Part shown: piece by piece, positions 26,266-36,512 of the stretch
Numbering within the stretch: position 1 is the stretch's first letter
How the letters are laid out: every line of letters begins with the position of its first letter
Assembly: GCA_021018815.1 (NCBI GenBank)
Contig: JAITYX010000002.1
Coordinates: forward strand, 11,935,001 to 11,999,000
Reading direction: 5' to 3'
Length of the DNA: 64,000 nt
DNA from: Talinum fruticosum
Lineage: Eukaryota; Streptophyta; Magnoliopsida; Caryophyllales; Talinaceae
Translations under genes and position numbers: made by a program
Notes under the pieces: model-generated
The model's input: only the letters and a program-made list of their open reading frames with translations
What the model was told of the DNA's origin: nothing
The model's database searches: none

Positions 26266-26399
26266 AAAATCAGCAAGCATCACACATATTGGTAACAGAA
26301 GAATCAAATAAGTTACATGCAAAATGATTCCTGCAATAGTAAACGGTCAACAATTTACCATCATATTTGCATAAACTTCCAGGTACGTCCTTTAAGTTG

Positions 26400-29300
26400 G
26401 TCTCCAACATTTCTCATGAGCTGATCTCATTTCTAATTGCTGTCTTGAATTCTTCAAGAGTCCGAATTGGAGACAGTCAACTTCAACAAAAAGAATACTT
26501 TAGATTATTGTGAAAGAACAAGTATGAAAATGCAGAAACATAAACTATTGATAGATCTTAACCTTTTCAGACTTCACTGTATCCATCCTTTATCGGTCTC
26601 CTATCTTCTCGATACTGCAGAGCATGTTCTCATTGGTGAAAAACAATATCAATTATTTGAATTGGAATAAAAACCACATTAAGAAGCCTAAAATTCAGCA
26701 GTTTTCTAACTACTTCAAATAAGTCAAAATCACTGCATCACTTTGTGGATCAAGTTGTGGGTAGTCATGCTGCGCAAAATTGAATACGGTTCCAAAGACT
26801 TCAATGATCCAGTATGCTTCTCATAACATAAATCTCATCCGCTTACAGGTTACTTGTTTCTTTAGCTCCACTACCTTCAAACAACTCTTTAGGGGTCAAA
26901 CCAGAGCTATCGGATGTGACTGCTGCATATGCCGGTAAATCTTTGACCCCGGGAAGCACAGATGCATAAATAGACAAATAATTTCTAGACATTTTAGAGA
27001 TAAGTAAGGGATCAATGCTATTGCTGAAACAATAAAAAAGGAAGCAAAGCTCAAACAAAGATTACCATCACTGCATCAACTCCTCACACCCTGCTCCAAA
27101 TGCCTTTGTGCGCCGGGGGATGACACAGAATCTAGAGGAGCAAGAAAAGATGATCAGTTAGAGAACTCTGTAAACATTATCCTAGGTTTCAAAAGGCGTT
27201 GGGGAAAAAAATAATGAATGGCAACAAACAAAAGTAAATTCAGAAATTAAAACAAAATCATAACTGCTACAACTCAAGAAACTCTGTGAACATTTGCACT
27301 TCTTTAACATTCAAATGAATAATAACAGTAATGAGTGTGCATCTGTGTGTTTGGTTTCATGTCATGACGAACTGTTCTCACTGTTTTCTTTGGAAGATTC
27401 CCCAGCAATTCACATAAGATTCTCCCTTGATCTGATGTACAAAGAGCATCCTGAAATTAAAACGACACAAAAGCTCAGTCATGAAAGCACTGAGCTAGAG
27501 GCAAGAATATAAATCATTTCAAGACATAGCAATAAACCAAACCTAAAGGGGTTTCATAGATCGAGTGAGGAGTTAATAATAGATGGATACTTGGTCTTGA
27601 GCTCCTGATTCCAAGCGTCTAAAAACATGATTCCTCCACAAAGTGTTAAACGTAAGACCAATCACACAATCATTAAACTAAGAAAATGTTGGAATCTCAC
27701 AATAACAAAAATGACGCCAAAACAGGGGCTGGAACCTCTGATTCTGCGGTAGACTCTTCTTAACAACAAGGTGGAAGCGTGACAAGCAAACACACTACTT
27801 CCAATGACATAAGAAAGTGTACTTCAATCTCAATAACAGCCTGTGAGTCATGCTCTTGATCCTCGTTGAACTAGAAGTCATGTCAGCAAATCAATGGAAT
27901 ACCAACCCTTCGCTCCAATTGGACCCCACATTCTTCAGTTACTCTTTTACTGACAGCGAAAAGCCTAGGCTGAGTAACCCGTATCACTTGCCATCACGAA
28001 TCAGAACCTGCCCTTCAACAGAAACAGGGGCACCTCTGTCAAACAGAGTTGGTCATTTTAGAACACAATTCAGATATCTCAACGAGATGCTCTAGAATTT
28101 TCCTTTTTCTAATGTGGGAAGCATTTTAATAAGTTGCGAACTAGTCCATTAGTGCATACAAGAATACATACAAAAACAGAGGCACCTCTGTTCAACAAAG
28201 TTGGTCATTTAAGAACACAATTCAGATATCTTAACCAGCTGCTCTAGAATTTTCCTTCATTTTTTTTTGGAAAGGTTTGTGTGGGAGCCATTTTAATAGG
28301 TTACTAACTGGTCCATTAGTGCATACAAGAATACATCGCCTAGGATAAACCTAAGGGGACATATTCTTGATCAGAAATGAACAAAGCAGAACCACAGTAT
28401 TAAGTTTCTTTCACAAGAAAGTACTCCCAAAAGCCTGGCCATCCTCTCCTTTCTACTGGGTTTTACTTATATATGATACTTACCTATCATGATAACAGCC
28501 AAAACAAGGAAGAAACACAGGGTAACAACTAAAACAAGGAAGAAACAAAGGTCTGACATAAATATGTTTTGTGACTATATCCATGGACATACCAGAGAGC
28601 CTTTCTAAGTCTACCAATAACTAGCTCATGACAGCACAGCCTCACCAAGAAACACTGAAACAACATATGTTAATGCCCAAATTGAAGTATTTTAGCAAGC
28701 AAAAGGCCCAACAGCTTAGTACCGTGAAGATTTTATTTTTTGTAGTGCACCATGCACTTATTTCTGAGGGCTTCCAAGATCATAGAAGTCGGTGCATGAG
28801 CTAACAACCATAAGTTTCCTAAGTGCAAAAACATAAACATAACAATAATAATAACATGAGAACAACCGCTAGAAAATGACGGCAAACTGAACATCAGCGG
28901 AAAAAACAAAGTTTACAGCTTGCTCGAACTATGGTTTTGAAAACTTACCATCAACAGGAGCTGAAAACCAGGCATGATCTCATGACAGAAATGAACCAGC
29001 AGAACGATTTAATTGCGTGCTTAGGTTCAGTTAACTTCATTTCACACTCAATTGGCTGCTTAGCATAGTCCGTCAATATTTTCTAACTTCCCCGATTGAC
29101 CAGACACCCATGACTCTTGAACCACCATGGATATGCACTGTATTGAACACAGTGAAGCTCTTCCCAATAGTTGGAGTTGCTTGTTTCAGGTTCAATTTCT
29201 GGATCTTGCTAATAAACAAAACAGCAAAAAGTAGTGTTAAGTATAGATCGATGCAATGATCAAAAACTGCAGCTAACATGAACTTACCACTTGAGGAGGT

Positions 29301-31480
29301 TTTCCACCGCTGCTAATCCCATTCCTATGGGATTGACAGAAAAAATTCAAGAAGCATCACTACTCTCACTGCTTGCATTGATCTCCCCCGAATATTTCAC
29401 CTTCAAAAATTATTAAAACAATGAATTAGGATACATAGACTCAATAGATTATATAGAGGATAGAAATTTTTTTACTACCAATACAGATATCTTAAGACAT
29501 TCCCTTAACTAAGAAAGTTCATAAAGCTTAGGCAGTTAGATCGTGAAATTGACTTATCCATTACAGGCTATATATGCTTTGCTCAAGCAATTCACAAACC
29601 ATCCCAATCTTACCATTGTAAATTAGCACATTCCTCAATGTATCAACTGATGGACACAATAGCTAATGAAGCACATCTCAGCAGCAATGGATTGAAGTGT
29701 CTCAAGTTTGTTACCATCCATGGCATGGAAGCAAGAGCTTCCACTATCAGCTTCCACGTCAGCTACAGTATAAGAAAGTTGTTGTGTCTGAGCTGTGTCC
29801 TTCAGTTCAAAGAAAACCTTTTTAGTTCCTAAGCTATCAATAGTAAAAGCAAACTACATCAACAAAACCATTCATCAGTCATATATCCTTTGAACAGTGT
29901 AGAAGAACTTACACGAACCTTGGCGAGTAGCACTGCATTATCTACATACATGGTATATTAAACTTAGTTTGAATGTTCCAAGCCTGAAACATGACTCAGA
30001 TGAATTATAATCAATTAGTCCCCACAAGCCTTAGAGAGGCAAATGAATCACTTGAATAATATTGTCAAGCAAGTATTGAGATGAATTAACTTGACACCAT
30101 TTGCTATTCCCACAAACACCCAATACTCACATATCTTGTTTCGGCCTTCTTGAGTTCTTCCATTGCTAAGAAAGCGGATGATTGCCTATAAAGATAAATC
30201 TTCAATTAGTAAAAAGATCATTCAAACTAGGGAGGGGACAAAGGCAAACATACACACTCCTTCCAAATCTCCTGCTTCAATTGCAGCCAAAACCTAAAAC
30301 CCTAAGGAACACAAACCGCAAGGAGCCTGCACACAAAAGTTGGATGCATTTAAAAGACGAACATCAGAATAATGTGTATTGATGAGCGTGTACGTGCACC
30401 ATATATTTTCCAACCCAACAAATCAATTGACTGAATGGAGACCATGAAAGAATCAAACAGTTATTCAATATTCGAAAAGAACAAATATGTCCCACTAATG
30501 TTAGGAATAGAACATGACACAGACAAGTAAGCATATGAAATCCAGTGTGGGATACACGTGGTAGCCCGGGACGCATATGATTTATGCCAGTTCTTTTTTC
30601 CGCCTTAATAATATTGTTTTGGGTGTACATTCATATTTTTGTTCCCCTTTATTATTGAAAAATTTCCGTGGAGGCAACTTGGCGGTTTAAGATGCAGAAA
30701 AATGAAATCTTTTTAAGATTGTAAATTTATTTATTTATTCTGACATTTACATCAGATAAAATACTAATAGAAAAATTACTAGGCAAAATATTTAAGAAAA
30801 GTGCATCTAAAAGAAGATAAAAGAAGCGGAGAACAATAAAACCTACTCAAAATGCAGAAGGCAAGCCATGTATGGGATCTAGATGCACTCCGACCAAGAA
30901 TACGTGTATCTTTTTAATATCTATTCCACTTTTTCCCTGAGGCTAAATCATAAAAGTTTAATACTTACATTCTTATTTATTTACACTCGTACCCCCATTT
31001 TTAAATTATATACATATACTCCATCAAATATAGAAATTATGAAATTCTGAATCAAATTTCAACTTCATCTTAAAAATACCACATCAAATAGCTCAAAATT
31101 GTATAAAAAATTCCGAACCAAGTCTCAACATCATTTCCAAAAGTTCTCTTTCACAAGTGATTTGGAAAAAGAAACAAGCATAACGCCTAAAAGCAATACG
31201 GTAGATGACATTGCTGCTGCCTTTTTTTTTCTTTCTTTCTTTTGTGGGAGGAGAGGTTAAGGAAAGAAAGGAACTTCAGCTCTTCTGGAATCATCCACTT
31301 TAACTGCATGGTAACTCTATTGTAACAATACCTGGACATGTTTATAAACAGTCGGTATACTCATATCATATAGGACAATTATCTGAGAAAAAGTAGAAAG
31401 ACAACAGAGAAAATACTTTCCTCCATCGGGGCTTGTATACTCCTTCCAATCAGTAACCGCATCAGCTCCTCTGCCATAGT
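26400..31480 (-). pseudogene. PRP40-like WW/FF splicing-factor gene, decayed copy II
   Basis: A second set of PRP40-like remnants. At the 5' side (high coordinates) the WW domain is best preserved of the three copies: DWKEYTSPDGGK at about 31415-31475 and YCYNRVTMQLKWMIPEELK at about 31268-31330, both tryptophans present, joined by a phase-2 intron. At the 3' side lie FF-region pieces: VKDLPAYAAVTSDSSGLTPK at about 26895-26965, an EDRRPIKDG-like piece at about 26555-26620, and LEEFKTAIRNEIS at about 26415-26455. The 4 kb between contain blocks repeated in copy I (27070-27120, 27380-27460, 27560-27640) whose products I do not recognise. No continuous frame can be built. Confidence 0.6.
28015..28340. 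repeat. Direct duplication of about 170 bp
   Basis: Two adjacent copies, roughly 28015-28165 and 28185-28340. Shared words include GGCACCTCTGT, GTTGGTCATTT, GAACACAATTCAGATATCT, GCTCTAGAATTTTCCTT and GTCCATTAGTGCATACAAGA. It lies in the unexplained middle part of PRP40-like copy II. Confidence 0.9.
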
Positions 31481-32639
31481 ACAAACAAAATCAGCAAGCA
31501 TCACAAATATAGATTCGTAACAGAAGAATCAAAGGAATTACATGCAATGTAATCAAAACCATTACGTGCTCGGCCAAATTAATAAGCACCTTAGAGTTAA
31601 AGACCTGCTCAGCATAATTAGCTTTTTGTGTACTTTTACTGCCATATAAAAATAACAGAGAACAAGCTACAGACTAGTACAGAATTGTCAAAATTAATGG
31701 ATTAAATGAACAACGGACTTATTGAAAGAAAGTATTAAATTTTAGTAGAAGCTTTCTAAAATCTAGAATTTCCTTGCTACCATAGTCAACAATTGCAGTG
31801 TTCTTTCAGTTCTTAAATATAGCAGATTTCACTCAAACTTTTTACCATGTTGTCAGAGTTCATTACCATCCTATGTTCCATAAACTGCCGGGTTGTGCAT
31901 TCTTTAAATTGTTCTCTGACACTTCTTAGCAATCTCATTTGTAATTGCAGCAATGAATTCTTCAAGATCCAAGCTGAATACAAGGCCGGCTTCAACAAAA
32001 TAAAGTTACTTACGACTATGTTGAAAGAACAAATATGAAAAGCAGAAATATAAACTATTGATAGATCTTCACCTTTTCGGACTTCACTGCATCCTTGATC
32101 AATCTCCTATCTTCCTGATAGTGCAGAACATAATTGTTGATATTACTTAAAAAAAAATCACACTTATTTAACTTGAAATAAGCTACGTGCTATTAAGCCT
32201 GAAATTCAGCAGTTTCTACTTACTGCAAATCAGCCAAAATCACCACATTGCTAGTCGATCAACTTGCAGGAACAAATGAGATCAACTGTTCACAATTAAA
32301 CGGATGGCTTTCTCCAAGTAAATGGACTAATAAAAGAACAAACAAGGAAAAGGGAAGATAGCTGAAATAAACATTCCCGTGACTGCCTCAACTCTTCATG
32401 CCCTGCTTCCAAATGCATTTGTGTTCCAGAGAATGACACAGAATCTAAAGGAGCAAGAAAAGGAAATCACTTAGAGAACTGTTCTCACTGTTTTCTTCGA
32501 AAGAGTCCCTAGCAATTCACATAAAACTTCTCCCTTGATCTGATGTACAAAGGGCATCCTGAAATTAAAAGCAAACCTAAAGGGGTTCATGGATTGAGTG
32601 AGGAGTTAATATCAGATGGGTACTTGGTCTTGAACTCCT

Positions 32640-33775
32640 GTCCAAGCGTATAAAAGCATGATTCACCTACGGATTGTTTTACGTTAACACCAACTCCAAA
32701 ATCATCAAAAGTAAGAAAATGTTGGAATCTCCCATAACGAAAAATGACGCCAAAACAGGGGCTGAAGCCTCTGAGTCTGCGGTATAAACTGCCTCATTAT
32801 CGAAATTGGATCTCCTTAACAACAAGGCGGAAGCCGTGATATTGTTTATTAGTAATACTCTTGGCCCATTCCTAACTTTCACCTCCCTAGAATATAAGTA
32901 CCACCCTAACCCTAACCTAAACCAAATTCTTCTTCTTAAACTCGAAAGACAATAAACACGGTGTAGTAGAACGGTTGCTTACCTGTGCCATCCTCCTAGT
33001 CGTCCCCCATTTTCTCTCTCTGAAGTCTGAACCGATCGGGGAAATATGAGAAACATGATTCCTTTACAGAGCGCAATGACGCCAAAGCAGGGGTTGAAAC
33101 CTCTGACTCTGCGGTTTAAAGACTACCTCATTATCGAAATTGGATCTTCTTAACAAGACAGAAGTAGTGATATTGCTTAATAATACTCTTAACCCATCTC
33201 TAACTTTCACCTCCCCACAATATAATAACATCCTAACTCTAACCCAAACCTAAACCAAATTCTTCTTAAACTCAAAAGACGATAAACATGGAGTAGTACA
33301 GCGATTGCTTACCTGTGTCATCCCGGCGAAGATTGGCTGATTGTTGTCCTCGTAGTCGTTCCCCATTACCAAGGCGCCAAAAAGAGATCTTCTTAAGCTC
33401 GTAATTCCGCGGCCGCCTACGTCGAAATGTTTAAAAGCATGATTCCTCTACAGAGTGTTTAATGTGACACCAATTAAACAATCATAAAAGTAAGAAAACT
33501 TTCGAATATCGCAATATCGAGAAATGACTCCAAAACAACAATTGAAACCTCTGATTCTGCGACATCAAGACTATATTATTATCGAAATTTGATCTTCCCT
33601 AACTTTCACCTCAATAACGTAAAACCTAACCCTAACCCTAAATTTAATCGAATTCTTCTTCTTAAACTCGAAAGACAAAAAAGATGGAGTAGAGCGGTTG
33701 CTTACTTGTGTCATCCCGGCGCAGATCGGCTGATTGTCGTTCTCGTAGTCGTCCCCCACTCTCTCACTCTGTCTC
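32640..33775 (-). repeat. Three tandem copies of a first-exon cassette (about 300-400 bp each)
   Basis: Three head-to-tail units (about 32640-33013, 33045-33368, 33425-33767); a fourth, partial one is at about 27590-27775. On the minus strand each full unit begins with ATG-GGG and a short open stretch (MGDDYENDNQPICAGMTQ in the outermost, at 33714-33767) followed by a GTAAG donor, then an intron-like part with a telo-box-like AACCCTAA run and words such as GACGCCAAAACAGGGG. The innermost unit has an in-frame TAG in the short exon. I do not recognise the peptide. It may be the first exon of a PRP40-like copy or of an unrelated gene. Confidence 0.7.
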
Positions 33776-33777
33776 TC

Positions 33778-34170
33778 GCAAACATGAGAAACAAGGCGCC
33801 AAAAAGGGATGCTTTAGGCGGGGCCATATGGGGGCTGGGATCCGAAGCCCAAACCCACAATGGGGGAGGAGGGGGAAGAGAGAGGGCTGGATTGGGGGTG
33901 GGAATTGGGTTGCTTCCAGCTTCCAAAGATACACAGTACCCTATTTATAAGGAGATTGATCATCAACTAGGTTGGGCCTGATTTGGTCAAACAACGCGAT
34001 TTTGGGTCAAAGTACGCGCTTTCTAAAACCGCCTTGTATGTTTTACTTCTGCGTCTTTGGCCCATGGGCCTAAATCGGTCACACAACGCGGTTCCAGTCA
34101 AACAACTCTAAAAGCCAGTTTTATTTCTGTGAAGCCTTTGGCCCATGGGCCGAGGCCCAAAATAAGTTGC
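33778..34170 (-). promoter_or_regulatory. Promoter-like region with duplicated GGCCCATGGGCC palindromes
   Basis: Directly upstream (minus strand) of the outermost first-exon cassette. It holds two perfect palindromes GGCCCATGGGCC at 34059-34070 and 34140-34151, plus another GGGCC at about 33973. GGCCCA is the plant site II element bound by TCP factors, typical of housekeeping and ribosome or splicing genes, and is often paired with telo-boxes such as the one at about 33626-33642. The two palindromes sit at the ends of an imperfect 81-bp direct repeat that also carries CAACGCG words. Confidence 0.5.
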
Positions 34171-34244
34171 ATGTTACAAATTTTTTTTTCTTTTCAAAAG
34201 AATTAACAGGAATTTTTTTTTGCAATTCAGTAGCCATAGTTTCC

Positions 34245-34247
<3 letters not shown>

Positions 34248-34292
<45 letters not shown>
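34248..34292. repeat. (TAA)n microsatellite
   Basis: About 45 bases of perfect TAA trinucleotide repeat. Confidence 0.97.
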
Positions 34293-34293
<1 letters not shown>

Positions 34294-35059
34294 GAAATAG
34301 TAATTGCAATATATAATCATGAATTTTATTATTGTCTTTGCCTCATAATTCCTTCACAAAAAAAAAAATAGTTATCCAGTAACAATAATAAGTAGAAAAG
34401 TAAGAAATATCAATTAAAAAATAAAACTTATTTGTTTCTTTAAAATTTTTGGAATATATGTAATTTAAAAACACACACACAATGCATACCTGGACTTGGA
34501 ATTTAAAAACTCAATCCCATAAGCAGCAATACAACGAAGATAGTGACAAATTTGGACAGATTTGGAATTGAAAGAAATCATTATGGACTCCGATGCGTAA
34601 TAGCTAGTACAAAGAAAAGACATTTAGACATAAGTCAGTGGGTTTTAATTGCAATAGTTGCCTAGGGGATTACCTGGAACTCATACTTTCAAGAGAGATA
34701 TAACACCTGATGTGCATATATATACAAATCTCATCAATCCTCAGTTCAATTCCACAACATAAACATTTACCCCTAAAACAATGTAAAGAATATAAATGAA
34801 CTGCATAATCCCAAGTTCCTAATCATTGAAAAAGAAACTGCTGAAGAAACTTGGAAGAGAATTTTACTTAATCAGAGTAGCCTTGGACAAGCAAATAGGT
34901 TAGTCCTAAGATTTTCATTTATCAGTCTCAAACAAGCAAATAGGTTAATCAGTCAATCATTTCTCAAAGTCAAAAGTAGAAACCATGAGTTGCCTTAAGC
35001 ATTAGACATAGCAAAACAGAGAGAGCAAAAACAAACAAACAAACAAACCGGATGTAGAA

Positions 35060-35540
35060 GACAGGGGAGGAAAAGCTGTTCGAGCAATTGGAAGCATCAC
35101 TGTATCAAGCTCTGACACCTGCAAGATGATAAAGCAAAATCAGCCGAGACACATATAAAGGACATGAATAACTTATACGAGAAAAAATTAATACCAGGAC
35201 ACATGAGGACAAGGGGTAAGTGTTCCGATGCAAATTCCCAGACAGGGGAGGAAAAGCTGTTTGAAGATTGGAAGTATCACTGTATCAAGCTCTGATACCT
35301 GCAAGACGATAAAGCAAAATCAGCACATAAAGGGCATGAATAACTTATACGAGAAAAAAATTAATACCAGTACAAATGAGGACATGAGGTAAGTGTTCCA
35401 ATCCAAATTCCCAGACAGGGGAGGAAAAGCTGTTTGAAGAATTGGAAGTATCACCGTATCAAGCTCTGAACCTGCAAGATGCTAAAGCAAAAACAGCCGA
35501 GACACATGTAAAGGGCATGAATATTAGAAAGTAGTGTCAC
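35060..35540. repeat. Three-copy tandem repeat, about 175 bp unit
   Basis: Units begin near 35061, 35239 and 35412. Each contains GACAGGGGAGGAAAAGCTGTT, then CACTGTATCAAGCTCTGA (CACCG in the third), then CTGCAAGATGAT-AAAGCAAAA, and, in the first two, TAACTTATACGAGAAAAA. On the minus strand each core reads as a short open stretch starting after an acceptor-like CAG (VSELDTVMLPIARTAFPPLS in the first unit), so the unit could be a triplicated exon. The product is not recognised. Confidence 0.9.
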
Positions 35541-36512
35541 TTTACCTTAAGTGCTCGCCACAAGCTGAGTCCTCTTACCACTTATGTCCAAGGCCTCAGT
35601 GGTTGCATCATAATTTGGCTACCAATCAACATAAGTGCCTTGGTCAACGCCCCAAGAATGTTCAGATCAGAAAAGGAAAGAAGATGACATCATACAAAAG
35701 TCCACAGACAACTGTATTTTGGGACAGATTGAAGAATTGAGGCAAAGTGGATCAGCAAAAACCATAAAAGAAATCTACATATTTGAAGAACTTCATTGAC
35801 AGATATCATTACCACTTGGTGATCTTTGCAGACAAATGAGAGGCATGGAAAAAGGCCACAAGAGAAGTTAAACCATGAGATGGAAAAATGAAATTGGCAA
35901 ACCTGTAAGTGTCAGCACACACAGCTCCTGAAACAGCATTTCCCGTGACAATTGGATCTGCAGGTGATTGCACTTTGATTGCATCTCTCTTAGACCAGGA
36001 GACTACAAACTAGGTGAAGTAACGGCAGAAGATTTAGTCTGAGCATCAGATGATGCTTGAACATCTTATAGAGAAACAGCGGCTAAACCATGAGAGTTTG
36101 AGCCAGCTGCAAGTAAATAATAGAGGAAATGATCTCCAAACGTTCTTTCACAAGTGATTTGAATAAAGATCAAGCAAATGCCGACAACCTATACGGTATA
36201 TGATACTATCAATCATTGCACCTGCCTTTTCCCTTCTTTCTTTCCCTTTTTTGTTTTTCCTTTCTTTTGTGGGAGTGAGGTTAAGTGAATAAATAATGAA
36301 CCTTCAGTTCTTCAGGAATCGTCAACTTGACTGCTTGGTAACTCTGTTATAATAGTACCTGTAAGCGATCTGTAACAGTTAGTATACTCATATATCTCAT
36401 AGGCCAATTATCAGAAAACAGTAAAAAGGTCTGCAGAGAAAAAAAACTTTCTTCCACCAGGGCTTGTATACTCCTTCCAATCAGTAACGGCATCAGCAGC
36501 TCTCTGCCATTG

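Larger units (their letters stand above)
31930..36512 (-). pseudogene. PRP40-like WW/FF splicing-factor gene, decayed copy I
   Basis: A third set of PRP40-like remnants, same orientation. WW exon halves: AADAVTDWKEYTSPGGRK at about 36450-36510 and YYYNRVTKQS at about 36298-36355, where a one-base loss and a change in the second-tryptophan codon break the frame before IPEELK. A linker exon remnant lies at about 35930-36115 (ending QSPADPIVTGNAVSG). Far downstream are EDRRLIKDAVKSEK at about 32068-32112 and SLDLEEFIAAITNEIAKK at about 31928-31985, both like the FF region that follows VKDLP in the family. Several duplicated units sit between, including the first-exon cassettes at 33.0-33.8 kb, so this may really be parts of two copies. 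Confidence 0.55.

Noticed and set aside
33589..33981. Plus-strand open frame of 130 codons near the first-exon cassette
   Set aside because: It runs through the antisense of the cassette and the promoter-like region and is Gly/Arg-rich low complexity.
35060..35540. Possible CRISPR-like array
   Set aside because: Only three long units without short repeat-spacer structure, in a plant genome; these are tandem duplications.
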